From NCBI RefSeq assembly GCF_016808095.1, contig NC_068976.1, positions 26,010,371 through 26,074,370 of the forward strand: a stretch of 64,000 nucleotides of DNA, written 5' to 3'. Each line of letters begins with the position of its first letter. Position 1 is the stretch's first letter. This DNA comes from Vigna angularis (lineage: Eukaryota; Streptophyta; Magnoliopsida; Fabales; Fabaceae). The notes beneath the pieces are model-generated. The model was not told where the DNA came from. It was given only the letters and a program-made list of their open reading frames with translations, and searched no databases. The position numbers were made by a program, and so were the translations under genes. Shown here piece after piece: positions 11,291-22,110 of the stretch.

Positions 11291-13078
11291 TCGTGTTTTC
11301 TGGGTTATTTTCTTATTAAAAAAAGGAAAAAGCTTTACCTCTATGTAGTTTTGAAGTTGCCTTGGGATGTGGATATAGGGTGAAAAAAATGGAGGGAAGT
11401 AAAGTAAGTGGTGGTAGTGATCAGTGAACTTTTTGACTTTTTTTTTTCTTTCTTTGTCTTGATCGTGAAAGTGGAGGGATAAGAAGTTAGGGTTGTCTTG
11501 GTATACGGGTTTGAAGTGTTATAGGATTTGAAAAAATGGAGGGAAACATCATGTGAAACTTGTAAGGTGCTGAAGTGGCTTCAAATGTATGAGCCCGCAG
11601 CTATATTTCTTAGACATATTTATATATATATTAATGAAAAGATCAAGTGTGTTTATCTTTATAATCTTTCTTTTTAACTTTTTTAAGCTGGGTTTTATGA
11701 CTGCTTGAACCTTAATTTTCCAACTATGATTTACTGAAATTTGACAAGTGTTTGATTCATGCATGAGATGTTCGAAAGCTGATGAGCACGCTTAACTGCG
11801 CTGAAAAGCAAAAGGAGAAAAAGAAAATTGTGGAAATGAGTGCTAATTCACCGTATTTGTCTCTTCATAAACTGTTTGCAAAGTAGATTCTATACCTTCC
11901 GTGTTGTTTCTCTTAACTTCGATGCCAAAATAAAAAGGTAGCATGGATTAAAAAACTGTGTTCCCGCGGTATGTTAAAATATGTTTTCTTTATAGAATGC
12001 AATTTTATTCTGTTTTACCAACAGTGGACTTTAGAGATTGTTGGAATAGTGTAGAGTTTGGCTTTTAAGAAACTTGTTACGCGTCCAATGAAACAACTAT
12101 GATTTAAAGAGGCAGAGCAACATGAACATTATTTTTAAATTAAAGATGTATAATATTAAGTATAAACAACAAATTAAAACATTGAGTGCAGTCTATTATT
12201 TTATTTCTTTAGTGTTTAAAGATTTACTGAACTAAGGAACATTTGTTAAATATAAATTTTATCCTTGAATAACTCCTAAATATGTAGTAAAGAGAGGGCT
12301 AAAATTAGTGAGTATGAAAATGATGAGAAGTATGTGCTGATTTTGAAGCCTGAGGCTCGCGCACACTTTTCATCATCTGTCTTGAGTTAATAAGGTTTTC
12401 AAATTGCAGTTCCACGTTCAAATTGTTTGGTCAAGGAACAGAGACAAAAAGCATGGAAGTTTTTGTTACAATGATTCACTAATTGACATTTTCTTCATTG
12501 GGTTTCTCTCCATAGGAGGCATGTACTTTCTTCCTTTTAAGTAAATACATAACTGGTTAAATATTTCATTCTGAGGGCCACATAATAAGTGAAGTAATTT
12601 ATTATTTGATAATTAGAACAAACTCATAATAACACACCTTTAGAATAACAGAGTTGATAATTCATTTATTTTTTTTAAGAAAGTGGCCATCCTATGGCCT
12701 AACATGTCTGGCTAACCAATATGCATAAAACTATGTATAATCTAAAACCATTTTCTGAACACAACAGATTAAGATATAATGTTGTAAAGCAACATGCTTA
12801 TATTCCCGTGACCAATCCATACTCTTCAGCATTATATTCCATGGTTTTTTTGAAACAGCAATCAAATAGATAGGAGGAAAAATCAATTTTCTGAACACTG
12901 TAAATTATCTAACAATATTCTAAGAAAAGATGCAGTCTGCAGGTAGTCTTAACTTCTTTGTCCGCAACCAGATTGCATATCAGTAAGAAAAATTTCTTTC
13001 TAAATGTGTAGGTCAAAAGAAAATTGAAAATTATAGTTGTCTTATTTTATAATTACATACATACATACATACCAGCCT
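11291..13078. other. Intergenic DNA between convergent expansin and FDM-like genes
   Basis: Probably contains the 3' UTRs of both genes: the expansin stops at 11290 on plus, and the FDM-like gene stops at 13079 on minus. A short ACAT microsatellite lies at 13053-13074. No further gene was recognised. Confidence 0.6.
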
Positions 13079-16000
13079 TTACACCGTCCCTCTTTTCTGT
13101 TTAGATAGTTTATATTGCATCAATAACAATTTTACTCCTTCTTGCAAGGTAGCTCTCTTTCCCTCTTCGTAATTCCATAATTCGGAGGTTGTATACCTCC
13201 CACTCGGATTATATGTATTGATCTCGGTCAAAGCTGTCACCACAGCTTTGTAGACTCCTTCACCCAACTCATTTTTCAGTGCTTTCAACTTTTCATCTTC
13301 ATTGTCTATGATTTCCTGCCATGGAAAAAATCATGAAACCAGACAAGTTAGAAAAACATCATGATTGACTTTCCTGAATATAGGCACCATGTTAGTTCTA
13401 AAATTAATCATCTGACATCATTATACTACCTACATACTAATCAGAATAGTTCATATAGCAATGTCATCCAGCATTATTTTTCTTCTAATTTTGTGACCAT
13501 GAAAAGTTCATCTATGGGGAAGAAGGCAAGTAAAATCAACCCTTTGAAAACAAGATCGAAGAAACACATGCTCCAGAGGCTTAATATTCTAACCAAGTAT
13601 TTAGGTATCAAAGCTACATTGGAAATATCCATTGTTTCTAATTAAGTAGACTTCAAGGTGCTTACAACAGCAAACGCAAGATTTGATTAAGACTAAAATA
13701 GTGATATATCTATAAGCTTAGGTAAGGCACACCTGATCTTTCCCTTCAATTATGGTAATTTTAAATGGATGCCACCCTGGGTCCTTTATATACTCGTCCC
13801 ACAATGAACACAGTTCTGAAGCTCTTTCTTCTGCATCCTCATCGTTGTATTTTTTCTTCATAGCTTCAAGGAATGGTCTAATATCAAGTTCCCCCATTCT
13901 CTTCACACCAACACCAGCACGGCAAGATATCTCTTTAATGCCCTGCAACATATAACATTTCAAGAAAGTTTAGAAAAAGTTGGAAAAATTCAAAACACAA
14001 AAGTACCAAATGAGTACTGAAACCCCCAACAGCGTCATAGTTTAAACATTGTTAACTGGTTTGCAATACACTTCAATATGGTAGTGTAGGTGATTCAAGG
14101 TATGTTACTACATCAAAAACGGTATGCGGGAGGAGACGTATACTGATAGGTTTCTGGATTGGAAACCTATTTAATTTGCACTCACTCACACTAAACAACC
14201 AGAAAAGAAAGTATAAATTGTATATTTCTGTAAATTGTATATTTCTATATTCAGTATCGTAATTACCCACCCAACAACCTCCAAGAGAGCCAAATACTCT
14301 TCCCTCCAATGGATAATCGTGATCCTGTCTTTGCAGTAAACAATTCAAAAGTGTCCAATATCAGAATACAATAGCTCTTTTATAGGAGCTTTATTTCCCG
14401 CCCAAATACTAATACAGTTATAACTACCTAACACATCTCCCCCGCTTTATTCCCTTTTCTCTTTCTTTCATAAACTATCCATTTCCTATCATATACACAG
14501 TTGATATACTGTTTGAGTTTGTAATACTTCTGAACTATCAGTTAATGTGCTATCAATATAATATTTTTTTCTATAGCATTTAAAATAATCCGTGTATATT
14601 CGAAAGTTAAGGAATATGAGCAGGTAGGGTAGGGTTTAAATTTAAACAAACACATCACTTTTTCCTCTTTTATGTTCTCATATTTTTCAATTTAAAGATT
14701 CACTTTCCCAACTATTTTTCACAAATGCAATTTTTTTCTCTTCCAAATGTGTTTGGACTTCAAATGTCTCTCCTTCCTTTTCACAAGATTCAATGCTTTT
14801 TCTCCTCCGATACTCCTTTTCTGTCTTGTGAATTGAACAAAATAAAGAGAACCCCATCGCTTTACCTCCCTTGTTCCTTCTCCCTATGGTTGCACACCTT
14901 ATGTCCCATATTAGAAATAATGGAATACCAAAGAAATAGTATGTTTGTGTTAGGAACCAAGAATTTAAAAAAGAAAGAAAAGAAGGGTTTTTTATTGAAT
15001 AGACTGAAAAGAACAAAAAACAGGAGAGCACTCTCTCCTTCAAAGGTTTCTCTTCACAAAGTGCTGAAGCTTAATCAACAAAATTCACCTCTTTCCTCCT
15101 CTCCACTCCTTCTTTCCTATTTATATCTAACACCTCAAGTAATTAACTCATGAATACTATAACTATCTTAACTAATTTCTCTTTTCCATGTGTCCTAACA
15201 ATACACTCCTCCAAAAATCAACCTTGTCCTTTGTTAGGTTCCTTTATGCAGGGAACCGTAACATATGACTCTCCTCTCTCACAACACTCAAACAGTAGAA
15301 AAGAGATGAATTTATACGTATTTCATTAATTCTGTGAAGTATGGAAAAACAGAATTACAGTAAGTGTCCCAAGGAAGCCTCCCTTCCTCCACTGGAAAAT
15401 GTCCAGTCTATTCCAAAAGTAAAATATCTGATAATCCTCTCTCCACCTATTATGTTATTATTTATACCCTCTTTCTACTAACAACTAACTTCTTTTATTC
15501 CTAACATTACTCTACCCCTCAAAATCAACCTTGTCCTCAAGGTTGAAGTTAGGGAACTGTTATTTGAGGTAATGCTCCTCTTTCCAGGTAGCGCCCTCCA
15601 AATTCTGGTCTGGAGGCTTGGGTGGTGGCACATCCTCCTCCAATGTCTTCCATTCTTCTTCCATTCTATTGACTTCCCACATTTTGGTCACCTCTTTTCC
15701 AAAACTATAAGCCCGGAGATGATCTTTGATGTCTTTCAATGCTTCCAGCAACTCGCTCCCCTCTGGAGGTCCCTCTTTTTTGGGAGTTAAGTCACTCTCT
15801 TTTGTCTCCCCCTCCACAAATTCCGCTTGGCTCAAGCTCCAAGCCAGAGTCATGGTAATCTCTTGTAGTATATAAGCTAACTCTTTGGATTCAGAAATGT
15901 TTTCTCTGCCTATTGGCTTGTGTTCTTCAGAGGACTGATTTAGATCTGGCGTTACAACCTGCAAGAAGAAAAAACAGCCAAGTATATTCCCACCAGCATC

Positions 16001-19000
16001 AATTCTCTTGTTTGTTGTTATAGAACTCTCAACAAATTCTCCATTTCTATCAAAAAATCCAAATGGTAACTTCTCAGAATCTTGGCCACTTATTCACGGT
16101 ATATTAAAATCATAAAATTAGTCAGGGTATCTTGACCTTTTAGTCGACAAAAACTTCCAAATATTTCACCAAGAAGCAATTTTCCTATGACTTCATCTTT
16201 TTTCCAACCAGTTAGCCTTTCCATGGCTGCATTCCATTCAGAATAGCAGGCACTCTCATCAGAAGAAAATATGGGTGGAATCAATGGACTGAGACTCTGC
16301 ACGATTGCTTTGTAATCACCTCCCAACTTGATGAATTTATCTTGAACCATTTTCTCATAAGTGATGTCTTGACCTACAAAGCATACCCCGACAACAGAAT
16401 ATGTGTAGTCCCTACTAGTGCAAGTATTGACCATGAGATATACAACTTTCTGTTCCTACTAGCGCGTTTAATTTTCCCTCCATTCTTCTTCACTACCGTT
16501 TCTCCTCGCTAGCTCTTCTCTCCCCCCGATATTGATCCGGTAGGTCGGACCAAATCTGTTAGGTTCCTTTATGCAGGGAACTGTAACGGATGACTCTCCT
16601 CTCTCACAACACTCAAACAGTAGAAAAGAGATGAATGTATACGTATTTCATTAATTCTGTAAAGTATGGAAAAACAAAATTACAGTAAGTGTCCCAAGGA
16701 AGCCTCCCTTCCTCCACTGGAAAATGTCCAGTCTATTCCAAAAGTAAAATATATGATAATCCTCTCTCCACCTATTCTGTTATTATTTATACCCACTCTC
16801 TACTAACAACTAACTTCTTTTATTCCCAACATCCTTCAAGTTGGAACAATGGAAGCTTGATCCCATGGCTCATCTTCATCAACGTGTTATCTACCCTTCC
16901 TGATAGCATTGCAATACTGTCTTATCAAAGGAAGGGAACTCACTGGCTACTTCCTACAAATTCAGGTCTGGAGGCTTGGGTGGTGTAGGAGATAAGAGTG
17001 GTTTTTGTACAACAGACTCTCAACCCAGTAAGTTGGAATTCCAATGTCATTGATGTTCCACTTACATTAAAAAAACACATTAAAAAACTAAGGAAATAGA
17101 AGACTTTAAAAAACACTTACATTAATCAATACTTTTCGAGCTTCTTGTAGCTCATCATTGCTCTGACGCTCTTTAATAATTAGTGTCTGGTTCAGAGCAT
17201 CTAGGTCTCGTAGTGATTGTTCCTTCTCTCTTAAATCTGTGTGTAAGGCATCCACCTTATACAGAACTTCTGAGTCTTCATCTTCCTCAATGTATTGCAT
17301 GACATTTAATTTTCCTTTTAGTTGTTGAATCTCCAATTCTAGTTTTTGTTTCACTTCCAGTTGTTTTTCAAGCCTGACGATTTTATGACGAAGATGTTCT
17401 TTTTGCCGCTGGATAAATATATTGTCAAGTAGCATTAACAACCAGCTATTCTGATGTGGACAATGACACTCAGTTATTAGAAAAGCTCAAAAATAGGATA
17501 CACAAACCTTTTGATCTGCAGCCAGTTTCCAAATATTTTCACCAGCTTTTTGTTGCTCCAGAACAGCCATTTCCAAAGAGCTATTTTTCAATGCATTCTA
17601 AAAAGATAATAGACATCAGCATTGTACATAACATTCTAGCAAATTCTTAACCACATCGTCATTATTAAAGGATTTCAAAAACACAAATAAAACATAATAC
17701 CAAACCTTTTGTTTATAGGTTCCATAGCAATGTTCTTACCAGGAGGGACAAAATAATGTCAAAAATAGAAGAAGAAAAATTCCCAATGAGACATTCTTCG
17801 ACATAAAACTCTAAACAGCTAGCTTTTATTTTAACCCTCCTTTCCCTAAATTTCATCATATAAACTCCTTAGCAAATAATAACTAAATGGAGTACATCTT
17901 ATTATCATTATTATTGACATCCATTTTAGCATACATTACATTAAAAAAAATTTAAATATTCATTGACAGAAACAATCTCATGTAGTCCATTTTTGACTGA
18001 ACAAAAAAACAAAAAGAATTTTCATAGAAGAAAATGTGTTGCCTTCAATTGCATACTACTATAATACAAACCGATTAAATTACATTCCCAATATCCTTGG
18101 GCCTAGTTCTCACACAAATCAACTGGAAACGTATTCAAATCATAAGGTGATAATCAAACTTGATAAGTAAAAATGGAAAAGTAATTAACTTTGTTTGCCA
18201 ACTCTTCCATTAAAATCACTAAAACAAATGAATATTGATCATCTTAATTAAGTATCCTTAAACAATGATTTTTTCCTTCAATTTCTATTTAACAGGAATC
18301 TCAACCTCATCATGATAGAAAAGATGCAACAACAATAATAATAATAACACTACACCTCCATAATCTCTTCTTCCAACTTCGTTCTTTCACTTTCATTATG
18401 TGCTTCACGTTTTTCCAGTTCAATTCTCCGCAACTCGAGCTCTCTTTTCTGAGATTCCAGCTGCAACTTAAGCCTTTCATGACCACTAAAAATGTTCTGG
18501 AAGTGCTGAGTTGCACTTGATTGTATTTTCTTCATCTCTGAATACAATCAATCATGGTATAATAATAAGATGTCATTAAAATAGTTCAGCATCCTTTACA
18601 AACAATCAAATGTCAGAAGTGTATTGTAGAAGATCCAGTAGGACATTTGGAAACCATTATTATTACATAGATAATAAATTCTACAGTGTAACCACGATGG
18701 TGATGCAACCAGAAGTTTGCAGTGTCTGGACTTTGATTCTACCAATAAAAATTGTTAAAACCAGATTCAATCCAATGATATATAATCTAACACAGCGGCA
18801 ATTATGTCAATGTACACAATTAGTAATTTCATTGTAGAATTTGACCTTTGTGACTTGAAAATAAATTGGAAACAAAAAATAATAACAATAACAACAACAA
18901 CATCAAACAAGTCATGGTCCAAATTACAGAAAAAAGCAACTTAGATTAATATATATACCTTGATTGTGGTCTTGAGTGAGCTTATCTATTTCCTCCATTA

Positions 19001-22000
19001 CAATTTCCAAGCGACGTGAAGTCTCATTGTATTTTACTTCCATCTCCAATAACCGCTTCTTCTTGACCTGAAGAGTATTGTTCAAGCAGGAAACAAGTTT
19101 AGCATGTATACGAGCTTCTTCTTTCACGAGCTCAGATATTGTTTGGATATCCCCCATCTTCTGCAGTTGTTCCCCAATGATATTGTTCATCTCGTAGTCA
19201 TCAGCTCGAGCAATCCATGCATAAATACCAGACTTTTGCTCAGTATTAGCAAACCAGTCCTTTTTCCCTCGATGATCTAATTCATATGCTCTTTCAAATG
19301 CCAAAGCATTAGCTAAACCCGTCCAATCTTTATTGAATTCCATAACTGCAGTTCCAGAGTGACCCCGGATATCCGAAAGAGTCCGGACTCTACAAGGATT
19401 AAATCCCCTGATTCGGTGAGCATCCCTCAACTTGGAACCAGTTTCCCCAACACAACGTCCATCTTCTGTCTGTGCAGTAGGAATATTAACCAATATCCCA
19501 GTCCATGGCCACACAAACTGCTCCTCAAAATGGATATTGCCTTCATCTGCAGTTTTTGGTGTACCATCCACATTCATAAGATCCTTTTCCAAATATTTCA
19601 TTAAAGCCAAATGATTAGCCTTTTCAGTGGCACTTCTCTTTTGTGAGCTACTCTGACCCACCCCAGAAGCATGTTCAAAGATTTCCCTATACACATAATC
19701 CCGCTTTCTCTTTTTATTAGGGCAGTATGGACATGAGAAAGTCATTTCAGAGGTTTTCACAATGTGACTTCCCTTTTTGAGTGCTTCATAGGATTTATGC
19801 ACATACCACCCACTTATTTGAGTTGCCTTTATATTATTATCTTTATGAGAGTAGTCACCCATCATGGTTTCTCCTGGGGTTGCTGTTACTGTGCCTGAAA
19901 GACAAAAAGTAGCTTAACTAACAAACGTGTCATGTTGCTTTACAGATTAGTTCAACTGAGTATTGTGAATTTACCAATATGACATAATCAGTAACAGAGA
20001 AGAAACATAAATATTGTTACAATTGTTTCATTAACAGGGGATCACCTTGATCCATAGGTTTTGATGGAAATGAAGCACCCACATTCATAACATCCTTTTT
20101 CAAATATTTTTCTAAAGCCAGATGATTGGCCCTTTCAATGAAACTTCTTTTTTGTGATCTACTCTGACCCACCCCAGAAGCATGTTCAAGGATTTCCCTG
20201 TACACATAATCCCGGTTTATCTTTTTATTAGGGCAGTATGGGCATGTGAAAGTCTCATCCGAGGTTTTCACACAGTGTCTTCCCATTTTGAGTTCTTCAT
20301 AAAATTTATCTACATACCGCCCAATCTGAGATGAACTCATATTGCTATCTTTGTCAGAGCAGCAACCAATTGGAGCTTCTCCTGGACTTATTATTATGGT
20401 TCCTGAAAGATAAAAAACAGTATTAGTACTGGCTTCCTCGAGTAACTACATTGATTTTTAATTTTGATAAAAATTATCACTTCACATGCTACTTCCATTA
20501 TGCACCATAGTGAATTGAATTAGTCAATCCATAATCAATAACTAGAAAAACTTGAACAGAATCTCCATATGATCTCTTCATTAACAACAGGGGGATCACC
20601 TTCATTTACAGGTTTTGATGATGAACCACTCACATTCATGACATCCTTTTTCAAGTCTTTTGCTAAAGCCATAAGAGTAGCATCTTCTTTGACACTTCTT
20701 TCTTGAAAACTACTCTGATCCACTCTAGTAACTGGGTGATTACCTTCATTTGCAGATTTTGATGGATCACTCATGTGCATGAGATCATTTTTCAAATATT
20801 TCATCAAGGCCAGATGAGTAGCCTTCTCTCGAACATTTCTCTTTTGTGAAATACTCTGACCCACCCCAGAAGCGTGGTCAAGAAGTTCCCTATACACATA
20901 ATCCTGTTTTCTCTTTTTAGGGCAGTATGGACAAGAAAAAGTCTCATCTGAGGATTGCACAATATGATTTCCCTTTTTGAGTTCTTTGTAAAACTTATCC
21001 ACATACCACCAGTTTATTGTAGGAGATGCTGGAGATGCTGGAGATGCACTCACACCAGTCTCCTTGTTAGAGCATTGAGCTATTTCAGGTTGTCCTAAGT
21101 TGGTACCTGAGAAACAAAAGAAACAGTGTTAGTACTGGCTACTGTCATGTTGCTTTACATATATCTTCATTATTCCATTAACTATATTTGTGAATTGGCA
21201 CATTTCTGTATATTCCGTAACTTGGAGTAAAGAAAGTATAGAACCAAAAAATTTGTTACAGTCATTTCCATCAACTGGAGACTCACCTTTATCAACAGGC
21301 TCTGACAAGCAATCCACAATAATAAGATCATTTTCCAAATATTTCACTAATGCAAGATGATTGGCTCTCTCTCTTGCACTTTTCTTTTCAGAACTACTTC
21401 GACCCACCATATATGCATGTTCTAGGAGTTCCCTGTACAAATAATCCTGTTTTCTCCTAGGGCAGTATGGACAGATGAAAGTCACATCTGAGGTTTTTAC
21501 ATTGTAACTTCCCTTCTTGAGTTCTTCGTAAGATGTATCTACATACCACCAACTTATTTGAGATGTATCAGTATCCTTGTTAGAGCACTGAGACATTACT
21601 GTTTCTCCTGTGCTGAATAATTTGACACCTGAAAGTTAAAAAAATAATGTTAGTACTGACTGTTGTCATGTTATTTTATTCAATATCTTCGTTATGCCAT
21701 TGAATATTATTGTAAATTGGCAAGTTTCGGCTTAGATAACAAGGAAAATATTTAAAATGAAAATTTTATTCAGTAACTTCATTAACAGGGAGACCTTTGT
21801 CTGCAGGTTTTGAGGTGCCATCCAGATAAGCTAGGTCCTTTTCCAAATATTTCACTAAAGCCAGATGATTTGCCTTCTCTTTTGCTGTTCTCTTTTCTGA
21901 ACTACTCCGACCAACCCCAGAAGCATGATTAAGGAGTTCCCTGTACTTATAATCCTGTTTCCTCTCAGGACAGTATGGACAAATGAAAGTTTCATCTGAG

Positions 22001-22110
22001 TTTTTCACTTTGTATGTTCCCTTCTTGAGTTCTTGATAAGATATATCTACATACCACCAACTTAGTTGAGATGCACTTGTGTCAATATCCTTGTTAGAGC
22101 ATTGAACCAT
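13079..22110 (-). CDS. FDM: FDM/IDN2-family XS-XH protein with five zf-XS fingers
   Basis: Factor of DNA methylation/IDN2-like protein. Known family members bind double-stranded RNA through XS, dimerise and act in RNA-directed DNA methylation downstream of siRNA production. Ten coding exons in minus order: 22110-21795, 21628-21287, 21106-20600, 20402-20046, 19894-18959, 18537-18356, 17597-17508, 17408-17121, 13942-13733, 13315-13079. They sum to 3465 nt and 1154 aa, with all phases consistent; family members usually have about 630-650 aa. zf-XS fingers (CPYCP ... H-A-S-G-V type) sit near residues 44, 158, 278, 442 and 562. XS is about 634-750 ([16 protein letters not shown]), a coiled coil covers about 750-1006, and XH about 1010-1150 ([23 protein letters not shown]). 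An in-frame TAG lies upstream of the start ATG. The extra fingers explain the excess length. The intron between the last coiled-coil exon and XH contains nested retrotransposons. Confidence 0.93.
14090..14433 (-). repeat. LTR-like remnant in the FDM-like intron
   Basis: The right edge reads CCTAACACA followed by TCTCCCCCGC, which on minus is a polypurine tract GGGGGAGA preceding a TGTGTTAGG LTR start. Inside is the palindromic pair ATAGGTTTC/GAAACCTAT and a GCACTCAC run, which also occur at 33150-33190. Left end not resolved. Confidence 0.4.
14948..15231 (-). mobile_element. Older LTR retrotransposon: 3' LTR and internal end
   Basis: A 253-bp unit (14948-15200) runs from TGTTAGGAACC to TCCTAACA. 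It is followed by ACTCCTCCAAAAATCAACC, which on minus is a purine-rich tract next to the LTR. The internal phrase AAAATCAACCTTGTCCT matches that of the younger element (15522 region), so both belong to one family. The sequence is cut at 15231 by the younger insertion and resumes at 16832. Confidence 0.7.
15232..15506 (-). repeat. 3' LTR of the PHYE-carrying element
   Basis: Direct repeat of 16557-16831, same length (275 bp). Begins TGTTAGGTTCC and ends ATTCCTAACA. Confidence 0.92.
15853..16446 (-). pseudogene. PHYE: Captured phytochrome fragment, PHYE-like
   Basis: The minus reading from about 16446 gives the phytochrome PAS region: [10 protein letters not shown], then LIPPIF..DE, then [18 protein letters not shown] and [11 protein letters not shown] one-base loss near 16095 (CGTGAATAAGTGGCC) shifts the frame. 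The alternate frame continues with [36 protein letters not shown] and ELAYILQEI, where homology stops near 15853. The wording ([17 protein letters not shown]) fits PHYE better than PHYA or PHYB from memory. Chromophore-binding GAF, PHY and kinase-related domains are missing, so it encodes no photoreceptor. There is no intron between FLQ and VVTPDL, where plant phytochrome genes normally have one, which points to a cDNA origin. Confidence 0.85.
16557..16831 (-). repeat. 5' LTR of the PHYE-carrying element
   Basis: Direct repeat of 15232-15506. Begins TGTTAGGTTCC and ends ATTCCCAACA, one change in the terminal hexamer. The target duplication TCCTT follows at once. Confidence 0.92.
16832..16985 (-). 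mobile_element. Continuation of the older LTR retrotransposon
   Basis: After the duplicated TCCTT the sequence resumes the interior of the older element. It ends with a 21-bp phrase at 16965-16985 that also occurs in the younger element at 15607-15627. Beyond 16985 the older element is not recognisable, so its 5' part is deleted. Confidence 0.65.

Larger units (their letters stand above)
15232..16831 (-). mobile_element. Complete non-autonomous LTR retrotransposon carrying a PHYE fragment
   Basis: Two 275-bp LTRs (15232-15506 and 16557-16831, about 96% identical by eye, 11 differences) enclose 1050 bp. Both LTRs have TG..CA ends. A perfect 5-bp target duplication, TCCTT, flanks the element (15227-15231 and 16832-16836). 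On minus, the polypurine tract GAGGGGTAGAG lies next to the 3' LTR (15506), and a TGGTCCGACC candidate primer site follows the 5' LTR. The interior has no gag or pol domains. It contains a phytochrome fragment (15853-16446) and an ORF tail that reads like the C-terminus of a gypsy-type polyprotein region ([10 protein letters not shown], then [11 protein letters not shown] beyond a stop). It must have been mobilised in trans. Confidence 0.9.

Noticed and set aside
14687..15153. Overlapping long frames of 118 and 142 codons on both strands
   Set aside because: They span host intron and the older LTR; composition is Lys/Phe/Ser/Leu-rich from A/T runs and no domain is visible.
16090..16434. PAS-domain frame considered as a functional short photoreceptor gene
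   Set aside because: It lies between LTRs, lacks the GAF/PHY and kinase-related parts, and ends in a frameshift.
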